A stretch of 64,000 nucleotides of DNA from Solenopsis invicta (GCF_016802725.1 NC_052671.1:2357001-2421000), one strand, 5' to 3'; shown: positions 26,135-39,460, counted from the stretch's first letter. Numbers and translations: made by a program. Notes: generated by a model not told the origin, from the letters alone.

Positions 26135-29100
26135 ATGATTAACAAGGTGCCACCGAATGGGGGATGGGGATGGGTGATTGTCGTAGCTGCAGCACTGAAT
26201 GGCGTAAGTTATCATAAACATCTTATCTGAATGTAAAAATATCAAAGCATACGAAATGTGTCAAAATATGTCAACATTTGTCGAAATACCGTAATTTTCC
26301 TGCGAAAACCGAGACTAATCCGAATAAAAATTTTATAGCTGTCTACCATCCCAATTATACAGGGATTCGGATTGATATTTAAAGATTCTTTCGCCAAACT
26401 TAATCTGAATGCAACCGATACGTCAGTTATAATTAATGTAAATTTGGCATTTGGCATGATACTCGGCTTAATCAATGGGCCGCTCTTGAAGATTTTTGGT
26501 TACAGAAAAGTAGCGATGGCGGGAAGTATAATGTTCACTGTTGGTGTAACATTGACGGCATTCGCCAATAGCTTTACTCTTATTATAATTTCTTATGGAG
26601 TGCTAACCTGTGAGTAAAGCAGAATATTGTACTGAATTATCCAGTTACAGTTATATTACAGTTATAAACATCAAATACTCATTATTATGCAAATTAATTA
26701 AACAAAACAATTATTATTGAAATAAATTTCTTTTCATTGAACATCGAGTTTTGCAATTTTTTTAAATGCACGTGTACATTTGTGTTACAAATTATTTATA
26801 AATTTTGTCTACATAGCTATTGGCATTACTACGACGATGTCTGGATTCTCTCTAGCGACCAATTCGTATTTTACTACGAAACGAGGACGAGCCGTAGGCT
26901 TGGCAATGACCCTCACAGGAATAGGTCCAATCCTTATACCTCAAATAGCCTCCTTCTTACTTTCGATTTATGGTGTTCAGGTAATAGTTACATTTGATAA
27001 AAATGAAAATGTAGCAAACAGAGAATAAGCAAACCGAAAAGATTTAAAGTTCTTTGATATTCTTCACGAGATGATTATATCAAGTGAAAATATTGGAACG
27101 TGCAGAGATAATGTCTGTCAGATAGAAAATATAGTTTGTACATTCATAAGTGAATATCTTGATAGAGGCATCTCCTACCGCGAATGTTGCCGATTGTAAA
27201 GTATAATACTGTACAAGCGCTTATCGATATGGGTCAGATGATGAACGTCTGTTTATTTTTTTATAACTACTTGTACAATTTATAGCTAACATTAAATGCT
27301 ATTTTCTTTTTACGCATTGTCGATCTATAACATCTTTTAATAGAAACGTATTATTTAACCTTAATTTACTTATGAAGAGTTGTATTTATAACTATTATAA
27401 ATTATTAAGATTATTGTAAATCTTATTAAATATACATATGTACTCTCTAAATTTTTTGGAGTAAAATTCTACTCTTTTAGATAAAATTTCACTCCAAAAA
27501 TTTTAGAGAGTAGTAAAAAAAATCTAATATTAAACAGGGTACCGTCTTGATACTTGGGGCTTACAGTTCTCACTCGATGATAGCTGCGATGCTGCTACAA
27601 CCGGTTAAATGGCACATGAAAAATGCACCCCTTTGTTTAGAGACAGTCACTGAAAATCCTAAAATTTTGACTGATGTTAACGATAAACAAGGTATTTGCT
27701 AATTAAAAATACAAACAATTTTGACCAAAAATATTAGCATCTATATTTTTCTGATTTATCTGAAATTCTTTTATCTGCATTGTTTTTTATTAGTTATCGA
27801 TATTATATTATATATAAATTTAAATAGTTCTTGAAACAAAGAATAATTCACATTTTAATTTCTATTAAAATTTTCTCCAGTTAAAAATATTATTTATATT
27901 TAAAAAAATATAGATGCCAAAATGTTTTTGGCCAAGGTTGTACATATATGCATGGTTACTCTTAGAAACATGGAATTACTTACAGACACATTGAATAATT
28001 ACGAGGAAGATGAAACAAATATACAGTCATCGATGCAGGCGCTAAATAATTATCAGCGAAAAAGAAGAACGACAATATCTAGTATCGATCACGATATCGA
28101 GGTTGGAAGTATTTATGGATTCGATACGCCTTTGCCTCGACAGATTTCTACAGACGGAAGTGTGAACCGAGCTAATTGTAACTTATTAATTAATAATAAG
28201 TAAATTAAAAGTTAATGATTAATTAAAATAAAGCGACTCTAAATACATAAATTTCAAATTTCAGTATCATACGACTCAAATTACGGCACCGAAATGTCGG
28301 TGATGAACGGGACATCAAAGACGAATTTATACGACGGTCACAAGGGTCTGGTATATCCTTGGTGGAATTCATGTAATTGTGCCATCATATCGTTTAAACT
28401 AATTTTTATAGATGCGATAAATTCGGATTTTTAATTAGATATTATAAAAATAATATGTATATATTTTTTACAGCAAAAAGCATAGATAGTATTCATCTTG
28501 GTAGCAGCATAAAAATTTTCGACGAACCTGTTCCAATAACGAAAAAACTGATGTTTATCGATGGTGTAAACAAAAATAATAATGTAATTCAAAACGTGGA
28601 AAAAGATTCGCTATTGGAAAAAGAGGCAGATAACTGTTCTATCAAAGAAAACAATAACGATTGGTAAATATGAGAGTATAGATATAGTATGCAGTATTAA
28701 ATAGGATAAAATAATATTACATCTTTTTTTCTCATTTTATTAATATTGATGTAAAATTATTATTAGAAAAAATGCGCGATTACAACGTGACTATAATAAT
28801 AAATTAAATAGATAATTCTCTATAATCTTATAATATTATTTAATACTAAATAATATTTCCGAAATATTAATAAAAATGATGATTATTGTATGAAAAAGTA
28901 AATAATATTATTTATTTCAATATTTTTAATTATAGGAAATATTATACCTTTTAAATGTAATAATTATGCATAATAGTTTTGTGCATAATAATTCACATTA
29001 AATTTTTATTACAATAATATTTATAATATATTTTTATAATATTCCACGTATATTGTAATAACATATCACAAATATTAAAACTGACATATAACAATAATAC

Positions 29101-30181
29101 AATAGTTCCATAATATTAAAAAATATTGAATAATAATTGGAATATTGATAGTAATATTATTTTAATATTTAATAATGTTTGTATAACGTTCTGTTAATAT
29201 TGTATGCTTATAGAGATAGAAAATTGATATAATATACGAGACAGTTTTGAACATAACAAATGATATAACAATCACGTTTCAGTGGCGAAAGAAATTCGAC
29301 TCTCTGCCGAATTCTACGACGAGTGGCTGACCTTTATGACTTCGATCTTCTTCGCGATCCAATTTACGTGAACATCATGATGGGGATGTCAATCGCGATT
29401 TTCGCGGAGGTGAATTTTTCCATGCTGACGCCGTTCATCCTCGCTGATATGGGCTTGTCAACGGCAAAGATTGCCAATATCATGAGCGTCATAGCGATAG
29501 TTGATCTCGTTAGCAGAGGTGCGGCACCTTATCTGGGGGAGTACCTGCGTCTGTCAGCCAGGATGATGTACATGCTCAGCTTGTTTCTTCTGATAATTAG
29601 TAGAAGCTGTAATGTATATTGATTGTCTTTCATTAACAAACTTTTACGAAAGAAAAAAGGATAAAAAAAGCAAGAATTTTAATATAGCAATTGATTATTT
29701 GTTGGCGCAGTACTAATATTTGCGTATAACTTCACTACAATGCTGGCCGTCGCAATTGGTTTGGGAGCATCAAAAGGTATTCGATCGGTGTATATGGCCT
29801 TAGTCGTACCCAGTTACGTTCCCATTCAAAAGTTACCCAACGCTTCGGGAATTCAAATGTTGACCAATGGAATGATTCTTTTGTGTGCTGGTCCTATGCT
29901 TGGTACGTAAACAGTAATATTATACATAAAGTGATTAAATATGTTGTTTAATACATTGTTCTTATTGTTAGATTATAATTTATCAAACGTCGAATTGGAA
30001 AACCTAAATAATAAAGAGTCGATTTGTTACAGGTGTAATACGAGATAATACTGGAAATTACACGATCTGCATTATCTTGCTTAACTGCGTTACCGCTATT
30101 ACACTGTTTATCTGGACAACTGAGATGCTTGTGCGCAGAAAACGTGCCCGACAAAAGATGCAATTATCTGGATCATCTTAA
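26135..30181 (+). CDS. Monocarboxylate transporter-like MFS protein (SLC16-like), fourth copy with long central loop
   Basis: Ten coding exons (26135-26203, 26339-26609, 26817-26980, 27538-27691, 27986-28159, 28265-28372, 28474-28663, 29283-29608, 29711-29902, 30033-30181) join with consistent phases into 598 codons. The protein starts MINKVPPNGGWGWVIVVAAA, with the family motif at residues 7-13. The N-terminal half has six TM segments, including GFGLIFKDSF, FGYRKVAMAGS and YFTTKRGRAVGLAMTLTG. The central loop is much longer than in copies two and three and is spread over four exons (27538-28663). It is polar and contains RKRRTTISS and YDSNYGTEMSV, which could hold phosphorylation sites. The C-terminal half starts FDLLRDPIYVNIMMG. 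The loop exons are the least certain part, because short exons there were chosen by splice sites and phase. Confidence 0.9.
27441..27512. repeat. 72-bp perfect-length hairpin (TACTCTCTAAA ends) in an intron
   Basis: The left arm (27441-27470) begins TACTCTCTAAATTTTTTGGA. The right arm (27483-27512) is its reverse complement with about three mismatches over 30 bases. It lies 25 bases before the splice acceptor of exon 4. A related TACTCTCTAAA sequence occurs near 13630, so this may be a repeated family. Confidence 0.75.
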
Positions 30182-32513
30182 TACTAAACTGTTCCTGTAA
30201 ATAAATTATTTCCAACAATACACAAGTTTCGAACACGGTAAAAGAGCGATTAGTAAATATTCAGTTTAAATATATGTACGTCGAACGTAGAGGAACGATC
30301 GTGTGCAGCAATTTTCGATTTCACGAATCATGAAAGGGAATTAAAAATTCTTCCTCACGTTTCTTCTAACCGGCACGTTAGATCGTCAACGCGATCGCAA
30401 TTAAGGTCGTGTCCTTGTTCGATACCATTTACCATGGAAATGGATCTAATTAAAGCGTTAGTCCTCTCCAGACACGACTGGTTGTCTTTCAGGCAAACAA
30501 CGGCAGTAGACCTCGTAGACAATGGTACGACTTTTCCCACTATCTTCCGGCGGGGGAGTTCTCACGTTTCGCTGCTACGAGCAACGTGTGATACTACTAA
30601 AGAGACCTGAAAAGGAAGTTCGAAGGTCAATGAATTGTAGATATTGTTGCATCAAGCAAGTTAATCTATTCAATGCTATTAATTTATCCTCTCTTGCATC
30701 AAGCTCTTGCTCATTAAGTGTAACACTTTTTTCGTGACATCAAATGACTATAATATACGCACGATATCACTTAATTTTCCTGTGCGAAATGACGGTTTAC
30801 AACTGAAGCACGGAAGTAATTAATTTCTGTTTTATTAAGACGAACCTAAATGTAAAAAATATATTAGTTATAATTATATTAAATATTTTGTGAAATATAT
30901 TTTAGTATAATAATAATTTAACAATATATTTTTTTAAATAAAATATATATATTTTTTTAATGCATTGAATTACTAAATTTGAATTACTTTTTTTATACGA
31001 TTTTGCTTGACGTGAATGAAAGGACAAGCTTGGAATTCGCAACATAAAGTCCCGTTTCATCGTACAATTGGAAACGACTGGCTTGCGCGATATGCATATA
31101 AGCATATCACGTACGAATGTATATTTAGATGCAGCAATACTCAAATAGTCGTGACACTTTTTGCGAACATCCAGGTTTACGAAATCGGCGAAAGTGATCG
31201 AACGCGGTTAGCAAATGCATAAAAGACGAGTTCAAGTAACGTGTAACGCGACGAGATTTCGAAACAACCACACCCAAAGTTTTCTAAAATCGAGGTAATA
31301 AAACGGATGAACTTCAAATAATTTATTACGTGGATGTAAGATTTAATATTAATTTTTAAAAATATTATATTGCAAAGGAAAATATGACACAATTCGCAAG
31401 AGACAGAAGAATTTTTTTTTACTTTGTTGAAGAAATATAAACTTATATTAACTATTTTTTATGTGTGAAATATTAAATCATCCATTATTCATTATTTATT
31501 ATTTGCTCTATTCGTTTTCTATTATTCATTATTCCTCATTGTTCTTTTTCATGTCACAGAATTCATTCTTTTAGAGTTAAACAGAATGTGACTGGAAATG
31601 AGGAAAGCTTCTCCTTTGGAAAGCGTTTAACATGCACGATAAATTCTGAGAAGATGGATTCTAAATTGATTTGGGTTTGGCTTACAGAATCGACGAAAGT
31701 GCTCCAGGAAACGACAACGTGTTCGCTTAAAATTTAGTATTCATGTAACGCGGATCGACCTGAGTGATCAATATACGTCTGCTGTGAACAATCATCAATC
31801 TTCCTTCCGTTAAAATACCTATTTTTCAAATCGGTAAGCCTTTCTGTTAAAATCTTTTCAAATTTAGAAGCTTTATGCAAATTGTCTTTACTTCAAAAAA
31901 TAAATTTGTTAACAATTTTATTAAAAAATTAATTCTATATGTGTGCATTTTATATATAAAATACACATACACATTTATAATTATAAAAATAACATTTTTT
32001 ATTTCAAATTGTTTAAACGCATGACTGAAAATAATTTCGTAATTTTTTTAAACAAATTATTCAAATTTTTAGTTTGTACGCATAAAAATTCAAATTTTAA
32101 ACTTAAAATGTTTATTTACGAGAATTTGAATAATCGTCAACTTTGAAAATTGTGATGTGATAATATAATGCAAATATACATCATATCTTTAGTTTCTTAT
32201 AGTTTTCTATCTTACTTTTAAACTTATTAAATATATAAAAAAGACTTACGATAAAACTTATAAAAACACATACATCCGGACTACAAAATATATTTATCCG
32301 GTGCACTGGCCACAATAATCACTTACGCACATACGTAGAATACTCAGAAGAGTTCACCTATTTGTATTAAATATTATGAAGTTAAAAAGTTTATTTGGGA
32401 ATGAGGTCGAAGAACACTAGTTTAATATACCAGTTCACAATCGCTCATCTTGTTCACGAAAACACATTATCAAAATCGTCTACACATGCATAAAAAATTG
32501 TCTTGAGCATTTT
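30182..32513. other. Intergenic region between convergent genes
   Basis: No coding exon is recognised. It lies between the 3' ends of the fourth transporter (plus) and the proline-rich gene (minus). A GC-richer patch at 30290-30740 has short open frames on both strands without any recognisable product. Confidence 0.5.
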
Positions 32514-35500
32514 CTACACTTGATGCGTCATCGTTTGGCACGTGACTCCTGTAAAAATATTAAACAAAAAATATTAAACATTACGTAAAAAGTTTTCAAC
32601 ATTAATCAAAATCAAAATAAAATTATATCTGTACAATTTCAATTAAGAAACCTCAGAAGATAAAAATGTTTTTTAATAATGTAAAACAATGTATCTCGGG
32701 AAATAACATTAAATTAAATATCGGTATCAATAAAAAATTTTTTATATATGTTTTGTTATTGAAAAAAGGCATATTCAAAAATTTTTAATTAAAGTAGAAC
32801 ATCAAATTTTGAAAAAGAAATGGAAATTCTTAAAATAAAAAAAATAAATAAAAACATGAATTATTGATATAAAGAGTTTAATTATAGATTTAATTAAATT
32901 ATAATAATGATACGTGCCTTTGAGAGTTTAGAATACAACGTAGGAGATTCAGTGTCGTTGTTATCGTATTCATCGGCAGGCGACGCAAACTCCTCGTGCT
33001 CCATAATGCTCCACAAAGAAACGCTTTCTGGGCCTGTAGAAGCCACAGCCAAATTGTTCACAGCCTGAGGCAGCACTTGATAGGCTTTCTCGATCGAATC
33101 GAATGTATCAGACTTCTCCGTTTTTTTTATATCCGTTTGAGAAATTTCCTTTGATTCCTTCTTGTTTCTTTCTGCATCTTTTAATGCTTTTAATTTTCTG
33201 TATTCGGTATTTGATCTAGGAGTAGATACAATTGGCTCAGGCGTCACTATGTAGACAAATTCTTTGTTCACCGAAGAAATTCCTAAGGGAAATTTTTGCC
33301 ACGTGTTCTCCGTGGGCACGATGGGAGCACCGGTTGGATTTTCAGTCGAGGACTTTTCAATTTCTTTTACCTTAAATATAATAAAGAAAAATATAATAAA
33401 AAAATAAGATACTTCTTGTTATTGATATGTCCTTGAAATTTTTATTAATTACCTTTATTCGTGGTCCTTCCTTATGGTTGCTGGTCGAATCTTTATATTC
33501 TTGATCAATGAAGCTGAATCCGCCCAAAGTAAAAGTCTTAGAATTATGAGAATTAGTTACATCGGTTGTTGTCAAGTATTCGTTAGGTATCTGTTTCGAT
33601 GAACCGGAAAGATACGGTTTATTCGAGGCAGAAGGAGTCGATGCTCTCTCTGTACTAACGGTCGTGGCCTGTGAATATGCCTGTGAAATTGAATACATGA
33701 TATCATCATTATTCTTATTATCACATTTACTGTAAACATATCAAAAGCAGGATTAAAATTTTTGACGTTAATAATTATATAATTCATTCTATTGTTACAA
33801 ATTTTATAGATTCTATTTATTTTATAGAATTTGTTTACAAATATATTTAAAAAAACAGGATGTACCTGTATCGTCCAATTGTCGATATTCTTTTGCAATC
33901 TAAATCCATCTATGACATTGTCCTTTCTAAATGATTTATTGGTGGTACTTTCGGACATCGCCACAGTAGTTTGAGATTGGACGTGTGACGAGTTTGGAGG
34001 CCTAACCACTTCGGTTCTGACATTTGATGCTTCACCGACATAATCGTCACGATAATTGGATTCATTAGTGTTAGAAATCTTTCTCTCGTGGAATGATTGT
34101 GGTTTGAAGGGTAATGGTGTATGCTGAGATGTGTAGGGAATTATGACCTGTACCTAAAAATTTCAATCAGAGAAATAAAGTTTATGATAATTTAAGAAGA
34201 TCTTTATGAAGATTTTTCTAGAAACATGACCGTATCACCTGTTTCTTCGGTTCTCTTTCTGGAGAATAATCATCTATCCATACATCGTCTTCGTCGGGAG
34301 CAATATTATACCTCTGAAAAACCATAAACTCTTGATTACTTTTGGAAAAGTCTGAGTTACACTATTATTGATCATTGATTTCTTTACCACAGCAGCAGTC
34401 GTCGTTTTGAAATTCGTAGGGAGATAAGATTCCGTTGAAGCGATGCTTGGACGTGTCTTGAAATACCTATCGCTAGGCTCTGTCGTGATCTCATCTCTCT
34501 TAGAGTCCGTAAACGCATTAGAGTTCGACGGTACCGAAGACGTGTGTGTCCAATTTTCATTCTTCGACGTGAAATCTATCACCGGTGCTATTTCAAAATT
34601 TGAATCTTTAAACAGTCCAATGGATAGGTCTAAATTGGACACAGATTCAAGAGGGTTCTCGGCGGCGTTAGTGGTGGTGGGCAGATAGTTATTTTTATGA
34701 TTGTTATAGTTTGACTCCCAATTTAGATCGGAATTTCCACTTGATCCCGTTACGTCATAATGTTCTTCGTTATTCAATGTCCCTGAAACTGGATAATCCG
34801 AAATAGGAGGAGTGTATGGTTTTTGAGATATTTCTCCACCCGAAGGACCTGGATACACAAATTGTTCGTTATGTTCACCATTGGAAGTAAGCTTTACATT
34901 TAGAAAAGAGCTATTACCTGTAGAAACACTATTCCCAGAAACTGATGTTGGCAATTTATTATAATTTTCATTGAGAACGAATTGTTCAGAAAAATTGCTT
35001 GCGTCGAAAAGTGGCGGCATCGCTCCAGGATATAAATGAAACGGATTTGGCACCGGTTTATCAGAGGGCAATGGCGCATTGAAAGCGTAGTCCGGAACTC
35101 TAATTTCTTGCGAGGCAGCATGATAAGCGTCATAAGGTACTTGTTGAGTTTCAGACACGTATCCGTCATTCGATACAAGCGCTTGTGGTGGTGGTACGTA
35201 TGAAGCGTGATCTCCCGAATCAGCATGTTGCATCGGCATCCAGGGAACTTTGTTGCAAGAATTGCAACTCCTAGCTTTGATTGAGGTAGGATATGCCGAT
35301 TGATCGTTCAAGGACGGGGGAAGAGGTGGTTTCTCATAAATCACGGGGGGAGGACCGTTGTAGGTTGCCGCGGGTGACAAAGGAGTTTGAACGACCTTCG
35401 GTGGATAAAGGGGTTCCTGCTGCAGCGGGGGCGGCGATTGTGAAGAATCGGAACTAAAGGGATTCAACCAATTCATGAAGCGCATGAAGTAGCCTGGTTT

Positions 35501-35686
35501 CTCGGTTGCATGAAAGTTTGCCACTCTTGGGATTCTGTTCGGTGGAAACCTTGGCAGTGGCGGTGGAACAAGATACTCGCTAATTTTGCGAACGCGTCGA
35601 ATGTTACTCGGTTTGCTCCAACCATTTTGGATGGTAATCGCGTTGACTATGCAGATCAGCAGCAGTAAGTGTAACAACAGACAAAT
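32514..35686 (-). CDS. Proline-rich secreted protein of unknown function (first coding exon missing)
   Basis: Six exons (35686-34388, 34313-34239, 34153-33866, 33680-33453, 33370-32914, 32548-32514) join in frame to 793 codons and a TAG stop. The first visible exon opens at a TTTCAG acceptor and reads ICLLLHLLLLICIVNA, the core of a signal peptide, so a short upstream exon must supply the Met. The mature part starts proline-rich (LVPPPLPRFPPNRIP, PPPLQQEPLYPP) and has one Cys-pair motif, SCNSCNKVPWMP. It continues Ser/Thr/Asn-rich and of low complexity. Near the C-terminus an ordered-looking stretch (IEKAYQVLPQAVNNLAVAST then LWSIMEHEEFASPADEY) stands out and may be the conserved part. I do not recognise the family. 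The secretory signal and composition suggest an extracellular or cuticle/matrix role, which is inference. Confidence 0.82.
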
Positions 35687-37089
35687 CTGAAACACGAAAC
35701 CGCTTCGTTAGAGAGAAGACTTAAGGATATTAATATTACTAACTAGAAATACTTATATTTCATCTGCAAATTATTTACAGTATCAAGAAGGAGTGATACT
35801 GGAAGCGAAATCTCCACTTAAAAATGGAATTTGATAAAGTAACCGCTAGTGATTCAAGTTTTCACTTCATAATCTTAAATAAGAGAAAGAGAGAGAGAGA
35901 GAGAGATTCAAATGCTTATTAAAGTTGTTGGATGCAACAATTGTTTTTCTCTTTCTCAATATTCCAGGTATCATTTGTCTAACGAAATCTCGTGCGCATT
36001 ACATTATTATGTACACTTTCCGCAACAGTCAATGACGTGACGGAGAATAACGTGCGGTGAAGCGAACTGGGTCGCACCATGAGAATCATTCTACGACGCC
36101 GAGGATTATGTATGCCGTGCGTGAAACTAGACGCCTTCTCCCTTATTATTCCAGAATAGAGTCCTCGTTGGACTTGGTTTTCCTCTCCTTAGTCCCAAAT
36201 TCAGCTGATTACCCCGCTTTAGTGCGCCGCTGCAATTTACGCACGAGCGGGAACGAACAATATTGCCCTCGCCGTAAAAATCACTCAGTCGCGAGGCGGC
36301 TAACAATTGGTATGCCACTGCGTTTTCAACTGCCACAAATCATATGTTCTCGTCACGTTAGTTATCCTCGGGTTTCACATTCGTTTAACATAATTTATTA
36401 AACTGAGCGTTATTAGATTTCGCACGACGCTCTTTACGTATCCGTAATTCCGAAATTGGCTTTCGAACCGAGTGAAAAGCGCAATTGTCGTTGGAGGTTT
36501 CGAGACTCTTCGGCCTATTTTACCGACATAGAACTCCGCAATCATCATCTTCCTGCAGAGATTCTGAATTAGTCAATCATTACCGAGGTAAGAGGTCATA
36601 AGATATACGGATGCAATGCATAAAGTGAAGAATGTACCACGAAGGTCACGGCTTCAATTCCAGTAGAATTGCTCCAACCTTACTCGAGTATTTCTATGTA
36701 AGATCAATATTTAATTTATTTAGATACAAAAATTTCAAACATACATTTTACATGTTGTACATATATTTTAATTTTGACATTAATTACTTCCTCAATTTGC
36801 AACATAATTTATGTACAATTTCTACGACCCAATATTCGAGTCATTACGAATTGAACGGATCTCATAAATAAAATATTGAAGTATAATGACAATTAAATTA
36901 TAATTATTAGATCTAGTAAAATAAGGAATATATTGATAACAATATTAAAAATTGTACCAAATATAATATTGTAATTTAATTTAATTTAATTTGTTTTTAC
37001 TCAAAACAGTTTTGCTAAAATACTTTTTTGTATTGTGCTAAATTATTAACCGATATACGCTCCAAGGGATGAAAGAATTACATTTTCAC
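35687..37089. other. Upstream region of the proline-rich gene
   Basis: It should contain the missing first coding exon (ATG plus a few residues, ending in phase 0) and the promoter, but I cannot place them. A (GA)n tract lies at about 35884-35907. Short open frames at 36057-36401 occur on both strands with no recognisable product. Confidence 0.4.
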
Positions 37090-37700
37090 TGTTAAATCTC
37101 TACGAAATTCGCGATGAAATATTCTCTCGAAGGCAGGAAATCAGTGGCTAGGAAGCCTCTACTATGGAAGATCGCGAGGAAAACGAAGGAAATGTCGAAG
37201 AAAGGCCGGGAATTGTCGCGATTCGCATCACCCGCGGCAGCGTTGAGATTCTCCCACGTTGATTGAATGCGAGGGAGAAAGAGCTCTTCACGTGCCAGTT
37301 CTTCGCGTACGTGCGCGCCGCCGCCGCCGCCGCCGCCGCACGCTCTCGTGAGAGAGAACGAGAGTAAGTCGGCGGGTGACCGTGTTTGTCCCGCGAACCG
37401 GAAGCCGCGTAGGAAAGTGAAGAAACGGAAGAAAAGAGGAGGCGCGCTCGCGCTCGCGCTCGCGCACACGCTGCGCGCGAGAAACGCGCTTCTAATAATG
37501 CGTTACAGCGATTTTACGCGCACGCAGGAGCGCGTTATGCAAATTGCTTCCGACCAGGTCGCACTTTACGTTGCACTCTACGCGCAATACGTGCAATTCG
37601 CGACGCGATGCGACGCGACGTGGTTTCGTTTACGATGCGCAGATGTTCGACGCAGAGTAGTTTCTCGCGCTGATGACCGACTGTAACGCGCGAATCAAAA
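37090..37700. promoter_or_regulatory. CpG-rich block with (GCC)n tract
   Basis: This stretch is much richer in C+G and CpG than its surroundings. It contains a GCC/CCG trinucleotide run (37316-37340) and GCGCTC repeats (about 37441-37465). Open frames exist on both strands but encode low-complexity Arg/Ala/Ser peptides. It resembles an unmethylated promoter or regulatory island, possibly for the minus-strand proline-rich gene; this is inferred. Confidence 0.35.
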
Positions 37701-38105
37701 TTGTCACGCTTATCCCACGGAGATACTTCACGCGGCACTTAGAAAATTTCCTTTCGTATTTAACGTCTACTCCAATGAAACTGTAATACTAGACGCGCGA
37801 ATTTCATCAGCCACGAGATTTCACATTTGTGTACATTTTAATAATTAAATTCAACGCGCGCAAATAAACCTACTTGTTCCTAAGCGCGGATTCTTTCGGT
37901 ACGACATTATATCTTCATTTGTGAAACGATGTAGCACAACGCTGTTTCCTAAGACGGACGTTAATTAGAAGTCAGTAGGCTACGAATACCCAGCAGGTAT
38001 TAATCAAGTATGGATCGAGAATAATAGTGACTCCGCGCTCTTAAGTCAAGGATGGAATTAAGGATAGAAAAACAGGTCTGAAATCTGCTGAGAAACGGAT
38101 AGGTT

Positions 38106-38337
38106 CGATTTCTCAGTTAGAGATCGTCCAGAACATCTGGAGAGCATCCATTTCGCACACAGGTCGACCGTTTACGATCGTATCGAGTAATACCGACTTA
38201 TATACGTATCGATACTCTTCTCCGGCCGTTCTAACCGTCACGTTTGGACGGAAAATTATGGGTCTATTCGGTCTTGCTTGGCAAATATACCGGCCTCGAC
38301 CACAACCCAGCGGGGTCTCGACCCAGAAGTGCAAGGT
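38106..38337. other. Open reading block on both strands with splice-like borders
   Basis: On the plus strand, an acceptor-like TTTCTCAG is followed by a stop-free frame (starting LEIVQNIWRAS) that runs to AAG|GTGAGA, a good donor. On the minus strand the same DNA holds a 73-codon ORF (38334-38113) starting MHFWVETPLGCGRGRYIC. Neither product is recognised and they cannot both be the reason for the open frames. It could be a lone exon of an unseen gene or chance in GC-rich DNA. Confidence 0.25.
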
Positions 38338-38429
38338 GAGAGGACGCTAATGCACGAATGCACCAGCGTAACTACAATATTGAAAATCGACTTGTGCAAA
38401 TGCACTTCGTTATAAATTCAATCTCAAAA

Positions 38430-38790
38430 ACTCCATAAACGTTACAATATTCCTAAAATATTATACAAATATTATTAAAAATTTAAATAATGTTATTCAA
38501 TATTTTTAATATTATTTTAATATTATAAAAATATTGTATTAATGTTATACGTCCACTTTATAAAATATTTGTAGTATTTTATGAAAATGTTCTACAAATA
38601 TTATTTATGTTAAAAAATTAATGTGAATTATTTTATTCTTAAAATATTCATAAAATTTATAATTATTACATTCAAACGTGATAATATTCCCGATAATTAA
38701 AAATGTTGAAGTAAATAATATTATTCACCTCTCATATACTATACTTATATAATATTTCGAGAATATCATTTAATATTAAATAATATCGTA
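38430..38790. repeat. AATATT-rich block resembling intronic 28830-29215
   Basis: Dense AATATT/TAATATTA motifs form partly self-complementary sequence. Strings such as AAGTAAATAATATTATT occur both here and in the long intron at 28664-29282 of the fourth transporter, suggesting a dispersed AT-rich repeat family. Low-complexity composition weakens the case. Confidence 0.35.
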
Positions 38791-39393
38791 AAGCTTATAA
38801 AAAAGTAACAAACAATTTGCTGCAAACAGAATCGATAAAATGCATAGACCAAAATAAAAATGCATAAATGTATGAAGCTACGAGGTAACTACATAAACTC
38901 ATAAATCCTGGTATTTGTATTTTGATTTTTTCAGAGACAATTTATCACCGATGCAAATAATAACCGCTTGTCTTCGACGAACGCGCGCGTTTTCTTACAG
39001 CAGCATAAATTATCGCCGCGTAACAACGGCGTGTTTGCTAATAACACAGGAAGGGTATCGTAAATTCTACTGTAATAATCGTTCGCGCCTGAAAGCGGCG
39101 ATGTATCCGCGCGGAAGTCACCCGCGTGTTTTTTCATTAAGAACGTCTCACGCTGCCGCAAAAATTAATTATTAAAACGTCCGATTATTAAAATTGATTA
39201 CGCCACTGCGCCCGCGCGCGCGTATACAAACTCGTCGCCGAAGATGTGAAGATGTAGCACCCGCGCACATATAAAACGAGTAATGTAGGTAAGTGGGCTG
39301 TGGGTATTACGACGAGCTGGGATCTGCGAGAGAAGAAGACGATGTAATGCGCGGGGTCGTGCACGTGTAATCTCGACGATGCGTGAGCGCACG

Positions 39394-39397
<4 letters not shown>

Positions 39398-39460
<63 letters not shown>

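Noticed and set aside
36057..36401. 114-codon plus ORF and a 69-codon minus ORF
   Set aside because: No start context, homology or splice support; probably upstream non-coding DNA of the proline-rich gene.
37092..37686. Open frames of 125 and 139 codons on opposite strands
   Set aside because: They lie in CpG-rich, GCC-repeat DNA that is poor in stop codons. The products are low-complexity Arg/Ala/Ser with no recognisable domain.
38113..38334. Possible fatty-acid-binding-protein-like fragment on the minus strand
   Set aside because: A faint resemblance around VTVRTAGEEYRYVYK was considered, but too few positions fit and no flanking exons were found.
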